A stretch of 7,426 bases of DNA from assembly GCA_007128085.1 (NCBI GenBank), contig SKYC01000008.1, positions 1 to 7,426 on the forward strand, written 5' to 3'. Positions 1 to 7,100 of the stretch are shown in pieces; the first letter of the stretch is position 1; every line of letters begins with the position of its first letter. This DNA is from Saprospiraceae bacterium (lineage in GTDB: Bacteria; Bacteroidota; Bacteroidia; Chitinophagales; Saprospiraceae). The translations under genes were made by a program, and so were the position numbers. A model generated the notes under the pieces. The model made no database searches. It was not told the DNA's origin and saw only the letters and a list, made by a program, of their open reading frames with translations.

Positions 1-4
1 ACTG

Positions 5-12
5 CAAAGATA
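5..12 (-). promoter_or_regulatory. Perfect Bacteroidota -7 promoter element near the left edge
   Basis: Read on the minus strand, this is TATCTTTG, an exact match to TAnnTTTG. Candidate -33 elements upstream are TTG ending at 29 (16-base gap) or TTTG at 40-37 (24-base gap); neither has ideal spacing. It lies in the 43-base AT-rich tail after the protease stop codon, so it would drive a gene beyond the left edge, outside the window. Confidence 0.35.
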
Positions 13-43
13 GAATTATATTTTTGAACAAAAAAACAAAAAC

Positions 44-1285
44 TCAAAATAATTCTTCCAGTTTGAATGAAAAAATTTCTTCTTCACCGGCCCGCTCAAT
101 TTTCATGCGTATGTTTTTGCCCTCTCTTTTCTTTAATTTTCTTTTGATGGTGTTCAGGTGAAACCAATGCGCCGGCAGCCTCTGAAAGGTAAGCAGGCGG
201 TCTCCTCTCTTCAAACCGGCCTCGTGGGCGGGCGACCCCTTCAGTACATCCAATATGTAATACTGCCGCAGATTGGCTCCTGTAGCAATGATGGTCAACC
301 CACTTCGATCGAATTTGAACGGGCGGTCGTACCTTCTGTACGGCCGAATATACAGTTCAGACCGAGGGTAATTGATATAAATGTGAAATCTGCTCAACAA
401 TTGGTTGCCGATTATTCCTTGTCTGTGCAGGTGATCCACCTTAAAAACAAGGGTGTCCAAATCCTGATAATTGGTGATCACCCCATCGAATCGCCGGTTC
501 CAAAGCTCAAAATTATCCAATCGACCCAAATACCCCCTTAAATACCCTCCTAAACCAACCCCCAATCTTCCGGTAACTACCCCATCGGGCAATTCAAGTG
601 CGGGATGGGTATTGATGTGAATCAGCAGGGGCAAACCGGCTCCGGTATCTAATAAAAACCGGAGCTCCAGGCTGTCTTTACCCGGCATGACCAGCCCCAC
701 ATCCAAATAGGGTTTTCTGTTAATAATTGTAATGGGGTGAGTTTCAAATCTGGACTCGCGGTAGGAAAAATTTTCCAGGCGATGCAGTGCAATGTACCGC
801 CCCCTGTTGTTAATCTCCACCACGTAATCACTGAAAAAAGCCGCTCCGACGATGCCGTGTATTTCGATGCCGAGTATTTGGTCGATATTGCTGTAATTTT
901 CCTCCAAAACGAGAATATCCAGGGTTCGCGGCTGTGTGGAGCCCACTTGTAAATCGATATTGCGGGCGACCAGCCCAAACAGTTCCACCGACAGATCGGC
1001 TCCAAAAACAGGGATTCTGCGGTCGTATTCGGTCTCAAAAATATCGGTGTATATCCGATCGAATAAAATGACATTTTCAGCCCCTGTGTCAAAGATCAGA
1101 TTCAAATTGACCACTCCAAACATCTTTCCCCTCACAACCAAAAAGTCTCCGTGCTTTTCAAAGGGAATAAAAGCACTCACACCATCTTCTGTCAAATCCT
1201 GAATTTGTGCGGACTTGTCAATGGGCAGCATGCCCAAAAGAATCAGGGTGAGGAATAACGCTTTTTGGAAAAATGAGTACAACAT
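44..1285 (-). CDS. Secreted aspartyl protease family protein, two DTG lobes plus C-terminal PDZ domain
   Basis: The predicted product is a 413-residue exported protein with two retropepsin-like lobes. Lobe 1 has the motif FDTGAENV (Asp-Thr-Gly at residues 66-68), followed by a GIVGAAFFSDY segment near 144-154. Lobe 2 has LLDTGAGLPLL (DTG at 213-215), followed by GIIGNQLLSRF near 290-300. The repeated order 'hydrophobic-DTG-A, later hydrophobic-Gly' is the retropepsin fold signature, and both catalytic Asp residues are present. The last ~85 residues (from about 327, with KGSPAHEAGLKRGDRLL) form a PDZ domain, which in envelope proteases usually binds peptide termini. I chose the ATG at 1285 because it gives a compact signal peptide (MLYSFFQK, then a hydrophobic run ALFLTLILLGML, then a polar region ending KSAQ). 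An in-frame ATG at 1354 and a TTG at 1363 give longer N-termini that place this signal 23-26 residues inside. There is no lipobox Cys. Substrate and true proteolytic activity are unknown. It lies 124 bases downstream of the BASS transporter gene. Family assignment is confident; the start is less so. Confidence 0.87.
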   Translation of the reverse strand: MLYSFFQKALFLTLILLGMLPIDKSAQIQDLTEDGVSAFIPFEKHGDFLVVRGKMFGVVNLNLIFDTGAENVILFDRIYTDIFETEYDRRIPVFGADLSVELFGLVARNIDLQVGSTQPRTLDILVLEENYSNIDQILGIEIHGIVGAAFFSDYVVEINNRGRYIALHRLENFSYRESRFETHPITIINRKPYLDVGLVMPGKDSLELRFLLDTGAGLPLLIHINTHPALELPDGVVTGRLGVGLGGYLRGYLGRLDNFELWNRRFDGVITNYQDLDTLVFKVDHLHRQGIIGNQLLSRFHIYINYPRSELYIRPYRRYDRPFKFDRSGLTIIATGANLRQYYILDVLKGSPAHEAGLKRGDRLLTFQRLPAHWFHLNTIKRKLKKREGKNIRMKIERAGEEEIFSFKLEELF

Positions 1286-1409
1286 ATAAAATCTGAATGA
1301 GTGATTGGCCCGGAGTAAAGACAACAACAACCCCAACTGTTTATATACAATCATTCGACCCAATTTAAGTTCAATAAAAGCTTTGAACCCATTTCACGAG
1401 GGACTTGTC

Positions 1410-2333
1410 TTAGTTGCCTTTCGGGAAAGTTTGCCCCTTTTTTAAGCGATACCTCCAGAAAAATGCGAGAGTCAGTGCAGATATCATATCCCAGATACCC
1501 CACCAGGCCATCACCAGCATCATTCCACCCAGTCCATCGAAAAAATTAAACACCAGCACCAGACCGAGGCCTGCATTTTGGATACCTGTCTCAAAGGAAA
1601 TGGCTTTCGCGTCTTCAAGGCTCAGTCGGTTGGCAAGGGCAAAACCGTAGCCCAACAACAATGCCCCACCGTTGTGAACCAATACCAGCAAAAACACAAG
1701 ACTGAGGTAATATGCGAGATCGGATCGATTGTCCCAGACGGCCACAAAAATAATCAGGACAAAAATGGCCAAAGCAATTTTCTGAGTGGGCTTTCTAAGT
1801 ACCGATGACACTTGCGGGTAGCGGGTATTGATCCAAATACCTGCCAACAGGGGAATCAAAACCAGGTAAACAATACTCAACAACATACTCCAGGGATCTA
1901 CAGCAACCTCTTGCATAAGCATGCGCGTTTCCGGCAAGATGGCAGACCAAAACTGAAAAGTCAGCGGCGTGATAAAAATGGCAAATAAGGTGACAATGGA
2001 CGTCAGGGTAATGGACAAGGCCGTATTTCCACCTGCGAGATGGACCGAGAAGTTAGAGATATTTCCACCGGGACAACAGGCTACCAAAATCAACCCAAGA
2101 GCCACACTGCCGGGCAAATCCCACAGATAAATCAATATCAATGTAAAAATGGGCAAGAGAATCAACTGCGAAGACAGTCCCACCACTGAAGACCTCGGAT
2201 TGTTGAGCAGGCGCTGGAAATCTTTGGGTCTTAAATTCAGGGAAATAGAAAACATGATGAACGCCAGACACAAATTCAACAAAAACAATTGGTCGCTGCT
2301 GAAGTCAATGCGAATTTCATCTATGCGATCCAT
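1410..2333 (-). CDS. Bile acid:sodium symporter (BASS/SBF) family transporter
   Basis: This is a 307-residue, almost entirely hydrophobic inner-membrane protein with roughly nine to ten membrane segments, the usual length for bacterial SBF-family carriers. Two family signatures are visible: CCPGGNISNF (residues 86-95), in the first crossover helix region, and ETGIQNAGLGL (248-258), in the second. Gln56, Ser93-Asn94, Thr111, Glu248 and Gln252 sit at the same mutual spacing as sodium-site residues I recall from the Neisseria ASBT structure (Q77, S114-N115, T132, E260, Q264). I did this by counting, not by alignment. It is therefore probably a sodium-coupled organic-anion symporter. The real substrate cannot be read from sequence: bacterial members carry bile acids, pantoate, pyruvate-like acids or others. 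The ATG at 2333 is preceded by AAAGG four bases upstream, a modest ribosome binding site. The C-terminus is short and basic. The antiporter gene lies 138 bases upstream. Confidence 0.92.
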   Translation of the reverse strand: MDRIDEIRIDFSSDQLFLLNLCLAFIMFSISLNLRPKDFQRLLNNPRSSVVGLSSQLILLPIFTLILIYLWDLPGSVALGLILVACCPGGNISNFSVHLAGGNTALSITLTSIVTLFAIFITPLTFQFWSAILPETRMLMQEVAVDPWSMLLSIVYLVLIPLLAGIWINTRYPQVSSVLRKPTQKIALAIFVLIIFVAVWDNRSDLAYYLSLVFLLVLVHNGGALLLGYGFALANRLSLEDAKAISFETGIQNAGLGLVLVFNFFDGLGGMMLVMAWWGIWDMISALTLAFFWRYRLKKGQTFPKGN

Positions 2334-2362
2334 TTACCTTTTCCATTGGTTGAAGAAAAAAG

Positions 2363-2397
2363 TAAATGTAAGTAAAAATAAAAAAATGTTTTACAAA
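2363..2397 (-). promoter_or_regulatory. Candidate promoter for the BASS transporter gene
   Basis: On the minus strand a TTTG (2397-2394) is followed, after 23 bases, by TACATTTA (2370-2363). This matches five of the six fixed positions of the Bacteroidota -7 element TAnnTTTG. The spacing is at the long end of the accepted range. Transcription would start about 25-30 bases before the ATG at 2333. The region is very T-rich, so a chance match is possible. Confidence 0.33.
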
Positions 2398-2471
2398 TCA
2401 CATCCCAGCGTTCATGTTCAACTTTCTCTTTCTACCTTCCCCACAATCCCTTTGAGGTCAAATTCAGAGTA

Positions 2472-3953
2472 TCAGTCCCGCATTTCAAAATTTTGAGTCT
2501 TCAGACATTTTAAAACTTCTTGAATCGCATCTTCATCGTCCACAAGAACGATCAATTCATCCAGGGGTTCTAAAACCGTATAGCCTGTCGGTGCAATATA
2601 AACTCCATCCCTTTTGATCATAGCAATTACTGCGTCATTCGGAAACCCCAGTTCTACGATGGATTTACCCACTCTGTCGCAATCCGGAGCCAGCAACAAC
2701 CTGATCATCTTGGTTTGGGTTCGTTCGCGGAGAAATTTATCGACCGGGTGGGGGATTTTCCTTTCGGGAGGAATGGAAACACCCAGCAATTTTGAAACCT
2801 TAATCAAAGTGGGCCCTTGAATGAGAAGGGAAGTAACTGAAACAAAAAACACCAGATTAAAAATCAGTTCGGCTGACCCCACTCCCGCCAACAGGGGATA
2901 GGTTGCAAAAACGATGGGTACGGCACCTTTTAGGCCAACCCACGACACATAGGCTTTCTCTTTGACTGCCATTTTGAAGGGGAGTAACGAAAGCATGACT
3001 CCAACCGGCCGGGCAATAAAAATAAGAAAAAGAGAAAGAATTAATCCCAGCCCCATGATTGGAAAAATCATGCTTGGAAAAACCAAAAGTCCAAGAGTCA
3101 GAAACATAATGATCTGCATCAACCAGGCCATTCCATCAAAAAATTTCATGATCGTCTTTTTGTGAATGAGCTCCTGATTGCCCAGGTAGACCGCACACAA
3201 ATAGACTGCGAGGAAACCATTTCCACCAATAAAGTCTGTGAGTGAAAAAACGAGGAACATCTGCCCCACTGCCAAAACGGGGTACAAACCCTCGAAATCC
3301 AGTCTGATTCGATTGATAAAATACTTGGAAATAACCCCCATACCTAGCCCGGCAACAGCTCCTATTAAAATTTGCTGTACAAAAAAGGGCAAAAGCGATG
3401 TCCAATTTTGATCCGGGGCCAGTAGCAAACCGGTAAAGGCGATGGTCAGAAAGTATGCCATGGGATCATTGCTACCGCTTTCCAATTCAAGCAATGGCCG
3501 CAAACCCTTTTTCAGGGCTATGCTTTTAGACCTCAAAATTGAAAAAACCGCTGCGGCATCCGTGGAGGAAATGATGGCTCCTACCAACAGAGCCTCTATC
3601 CAGGAAAAATCAGAAATAAAATAAAGAAAAGCACCTGCACTCACGGCAGTAATTAAAACACCCGCTGATGAAAGAGCAATCCCCTTCCAAAGGACGGGCT
3701 TGACGGTGGGCCAACTGGTATCCAACCCACCTGAGAAAAGGATAAAATTCAATGCAATAATTCCTATGATCTGCGCGAGCTTGGGGTCGTCAAAATATAT
3801 ACCCCCAAACCCCTCTGATCCGGCCAGAATACCCACGAGTAAAAAGAAAATCAGGGTGGGGACACCAAACCGATAGGAGGTTTTTCCGGCTAAAATACTC
3901 AGAATCAACAGAGAAGATCCTATCAGTAATATATTTTCGGTTGATAACTCCAA
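2472..3953 (-). CDS. nhaP2: CPA1-family potassium (or sodium)/proton antiporter with C-terminal RCK_C domain
   Basis: This 493-residue product is a cation/proton antiporter of the inner membrane that exchanges K+ (or Na+) for H+ in pH and volume homeostasis. Residues 1-390 form the Na_H_exchanger domain with about 12-13 membrane segments. Visible hallmarks are FRFGVPTL-like helix 1 (SYRFGVPTL, 26-34), ILFSGGLDT (71-79), SSTDAAAVFS (129-138), LESGSNDP with the Asn-Asp pair (157-164), IARPV (313-317) and WVGLKGAVPIVFA (338-350). Residues ~405-490 look like an RCK_C/TrkA-C regulatory domain (KSIVELGFPNDAVIAMIKRDG and DELIVLVDDED). The N-terminus lines up well from memory with E. coli CvrA/NhaP2, but the extra C-terminal CorC/HlyC-like domain of the ~580-residue E. 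coli protein is absent. The start is TTG: the frame upstream has a stop seven codons earlier with no ATG or GTG between, and the first internal ATG is at residue 165. The cation preference is inferred, so the symbol is tentative. Confidence 0.9.
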   Translation of the reverse strand: MELSTENILLIGSSLLILSILAGKTSYRFGVPTLIFFLLVGILAGSEGFGGIYFDDPKLAQIIGIIALNFILFSGGLDTSWPTVKPVLWKGIALSSAGVLITAVSAGAFLYFISDFSWIEALLVGAIISSTDAAAVFSILRSKSIALKKGLRPLLELESGSNDPMAYFLTIAFTGLLLAPDQNWTSLLPFFVQQILIGAVAGLGMGVISKYFINRIRLDFEGLYPVLAVGQMFLVFSLTDFIGGNGFLAVYLCAVYLGNQELIHKKTIMKFFDGMAWLMQIIMFLTLGLLVFPSMIFPIMGLGLILSLFLIFIARPVGVMLSLLPFKMAVKEKAYVSWVGLKGAVPIVFATYPLLAGVGSAELIFNLVFFVSVTSLLIQGPTLIKVSKLLGVSIPPERKIPHPVDKFLRERTQTKMIRLLLAPDCDRVGKSIVELGFPNDAVIAMIKRDGVYIAPTGYTVLEPLDELIVLVDDEDAIQEVLKCLKTQNFEMRD

Positions 3954-3994
3954 ATTCCGGGGCGTTGTGATTTACAATAAAAAGCAGGCAAACG

Positions 3995-4024
3995 CAAAAT
4001 GGTTCAGTAAACTCATTGATCAAA
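3995..4024 (-). promoter_or_regulatory. Weak candidate promoter for the antiporter gene
   Basis: On the minus strand a TTTG (4024-4021) lies 18 bases before CCATTTTG (4002-3995). The TTTG half of the Bacteroidota -7 element is present, but the leading TA is replaced by CC. It lies about 40 bases before the TTG start and downstream of the terminator, where a promoter is expected because the strong terminator should block read-through. Confidence 0.22.
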
Positions 4025-4084
4025 GAAAAAAAGATGCTGTTGCTCATTGCTTTCCCGAATCATTTCTGACCTCTCCGGGTAGAC

Positions 4085-4126
4085 AAAAAAAAAGACCCCC
4101 TTTGTCGTGTTTGACAAAGAGGGGTC
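4085..4126 (-). terminator. Strong intrinsic (rho-independent) terminator of the surface-protein gene
   Basis: Bases 4094-4106 pair with 4113-4126 as a 13-bp stem with one bulged base (4120) and a 6-base loop (4107-4112). The base of the stem is six pairs, four of them G-C. Read on the minus strand, the stem is followed directly by nine T residues (4093-4085). It starts 36 bases after the stop codon. The plus strand has no T run after the stem, so termination should act only on minus-strand transcripts. It isolates the surface-protein gene from the antiporter gene. Confidence 0.93.
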
Positions 4127-4157
4127 CCATCCCATAAAAAAAACAGTAACTTTCTCA

Positions 4158-4178
4158 GATCATCACTCGATGATGATC
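4158..4178 (-). other. Perfect inverted repeat spanning tandem stop codons
   Basis: Eight-base arms (4158-4165 and 4171-4178, GATCATCA/TGATGATC) are separated by five bases. The structure covers the last codons (Ile-Ile-Glu), the TGA stop at 4165-4163 and an immediately following second in-frame TGA at 4162-4160. No T run follows, so it is not itself a terminator. It could be a short mRNA 3' structure, or a by-product of repeated ATC codons meeting TGATGA. Confidence 0.45.
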
Positions 4179-7100
4179 ATTTTTCTCGAAGCATTAAAAT
4201 CTTTGGCATCCAATCGGTAGTAAAGAACACCGCTGGTTCTCAATTCCGATCCTAGGATTCTCACTTCGTTGTATCCGGCAGCAAAACTCTGAGAGCTTTG
4301 ATAGATCAATTTTCCGGTTACATCAAATACACTCAGGGTAGCCTCCTGATCGGCCGGCAATCGGAAACCGATGATGGTTTCGTCCCTGAATGGATTCGGT
4401 CTGTTTTGGTACAGTACATATCCGTCTTCCGTCGATGTTTGATCGAACTTCAATTCCAGCGGGCGCGGCATATCCGCTGCGTAAATTTCAGCAGGTGTTA
4501 TGGCTGAACCCAGGAACAAATTGTCGCCGAGCAAACCGTCATTTTTTGCTGTGAATGTCATTTCGAAGAGGACATCTCCGTCGCTGATAAATTGATTCTC
4601 GAAATCGGACCAGGAAACTGTAACCATTCCCTCTCCCAGGTATGTAAACCCGAAGTTTTTATCGGAAACATCCAGAGCCCCGGGTTGCAGATCCAGTAGA
4701 TCTATGACCTCGGGATCGAACATAAAGGTTCCCTGGAATCCACTGATGTCCTCAAACTGAGAGGCGAGGAATTCAACCGTTATCGTCTGTCCTCTTTCAA
4801 AACCCTGATCCTCTACTACAAATGATACAGGCATTCCATAGGTACGTTCATCGGCCTCACTACTGCTGTTTGGAGTAGCACTGTTGTTGATGTCACCGAT
4901 TTTCACACCCACAAAATCCAATCCTGTTTGGGTTTCATTGAAATTTCTGATATTGTAAGATTCCATAAAGCTCTCCTCCAGCGGATTCGCAGAGTGAAAC
5001 TGATAGTTAGCGTCTACAAATCTCCAGGAAGTATTGTTGGGCAGTTCCAAACGGGTACCCAGTACAAGCCTTCTCAATTCAGCTACATCCAAAACGTTGA
5101 TGGTTCCATTTCTGTCAACGTCGGCAGCAATCATCTGATAAGGAGAGGTGATTACGCTGATTCCGAGAATATGTCTCTGCATCAATGCGATATCGAAAGT
5201 CGACACCCCATTCAGCCAATCGTCGTTCTTTTCGGGTATCAGATCGTAATCGCCGTTAAACGGTACGGATGAGAAACCGAAGAATCCATCCTCATTGGTA
5301 ATTGAAGGAGAAAGCATGCTGTTTTCCAGCGAAACGGTCACCTGTTCAACTCCCTCTTCTTCCTCATTGACAATCATCCCTGCAATGGCTCCTCCCGTAC
5401 CTGTAGCCGGGCAAACCATATTATTGTCCTGTATAATTACATAGGTATTGCAGTAGTCCTGATTTCCGTTTTCATCGGTCACCCATATTTGCACAAAACG
5501 CTGGCCCAGTGAATCACAATCAAAAAGTCTGGTGGTGTCGTTGGGATCCGGTGAAAATGAGAAGGTCACATCGTAACCGCAACTGTGGAAACTTCCCGCA
5601 TCAAAAAAGGATGCTTGCAACTCTATCTCTGCCCAATCGGCCTCTCCGCTACCGTCGGTATCCATTGGCATCAATTCAGCCGCGAGGCCGTGGTAACAAA
5701 CCGGACTGGGTGCTTTGCAGTTTATGATTTCAAATATTTGCTCGCAAACTGAAATGTTTCCGCATTTATCCTGAACCGTCCAGATTACCCTGTGCTCACC
5801 CAATGGGTAAACACCACTCGCCTCATTGGGTCTGTTATTGGGGTCGGCAAAGGGATTGTTGTTGTTGGTATAGTTGATGACGCCGTTGTTAAACGCATCT
5901 ATCTGATAGCTCCATACCAGGTCGTCCTCAGGAGTGCAATCGTCAATGGCCTCCTGAACCAATTCTACATAGGCTCCTTCACAATTTGGATCAAAGGAAC
6001 AGATGGGGTCACCACTATCACAGTCCGTAGTAAAGACCGGAGCCGAAGTATTGATGATCTTAATGACCTGCGTGTGCTCCCAAATTTCATACGTGCCGCT
6101 ATCAAACTGACACCAGTCGATGACCTTCCAGGTTCTCAAAATTTTGAAACAAGACGGGTCGTCGGGCGAGTTGAAGTAAAAAACCTTGTCCTGTGGGTCA
6201 TTGGTAGCGACGAGTTCACAAACACCTACCGGATATTCCGGCCTACCGGTCATGGATGGATCCAAATCTCCCGGATCACAAACACCTCCGCCGGAATCTA
6301 TCTCCACATCCTCGGGCCATTCAATTAAATTGGAGTTGAAAGGCGTAAAATTCTCAACGTAAATGGTTTGCTGACAGCTGGACGAAGGTCCGCCCGGTCC
6401 CATTACCGTAAAGGTTCGTGTAATGGTTCCTTCCTTGCACTGGTCTATGTCAAAAATCACATTCTCAGAAACATCCTCCACTTCACAATTGTCGTGAGCA
6501 AAACCATCCAGTCCCCAGTTTTGCGGTACATCCACATTTGGATTGTTTGGATCGTTTAAGATGATAGGATTTCTGGGATCCAGGTTGGGATTTTGAAGAT
6601 CACTTAAATTCTCGACAATGGCGATGGTTCCAAATTCATCGAGATCGTCCGGATTGTATATATACTGGCATGAAATAGTAATATCTGGAGGACATGTAAT
6701 GGTTGCAGGCAATTTGTCCTGTACTTCCACTTCAACCATACATTCATTCACATTTCCAGAAGTATCGTACACTTTCATCACAACCATGATCAGGTTGTTC
6801 GGTATATCGCAGCAGGAAAACTCTACATAAGGACCAAAAGAAGTATCGTATCCACAGGAAGCATTCATTCTCCCCACTTCAAAATAATCGATTCCGCACT
6901 CATCGTGACTTCCATTGTCAAAAACTTCCGCATCTACCTTGGCCAAGCCATTTCCTCCCAGCGAAACGACAGTCACTGTTCTGCAAACCGCCACAGGGGG
7001 TGTATTGTCCTCAACCGTCACCTGCATTTCACAGCTGTTCTGATTGAGACACTCATCATAAGCTATATAGGTAATGGTATGGGTGCCGGCCTCAAGTTCT

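Noticed and set aside
158..541. Plus-strand open frame of 127 codons
   Set aside because: It lies fully antisense to the protease gene, including its PDZ and second-lobe coding region, and shows no motif of its own.
1369..1388. 6-bp inverted repeat between the BASS and protease genes considered as a terminator
   Set aside because: The stem is short and AT-rich (two G-C pairs) and no T run follows on either strand, so it would not terminate efficiently.
2381..2403. T-rich run after a 4-bp ATGT/ACAT pairing, considered as a terminator of the antiporter gene
   Set aside because: The stem is too short and AT-only apart from one pair. The run is better explained as an AT-rich promoter region.
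2451..2462. TTTGACCTCAAA inverted repeat just after the antiporter stop codon, considered as an operator
   Set aside because: It has 5-bp arms around a 2-base centre, occurs once, and is not positioned over a promoter. A chance occurrence is the simplest explanation.
3790..4047. Minus-strand open frame of 85 codons overlapping the antiporter start
   Set aside because: Most of it overlaps the conserved N-terminus of the antiporter in another frame. There is no ribosome binding site or recognisable motif.
4016..4066. Possible 16-codon leader peptide upstream of the antiporter gene (minus strand, ATG to TGA)
   Set aside because: Its length and composition are compatible with chance. No regulatory residue run (for example a repeated amino acid linked to the gene's function) and no attenuator structure follow it.
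5792..6328. Plus-strand open frame of 178 codons
   Set aside because: It is antisense to the strongly supported surface-protein gene, has no recognisable domain, and its composition reads as a reverse-frame shadow of an Asp/Asn/Thr-rich coding sequence.
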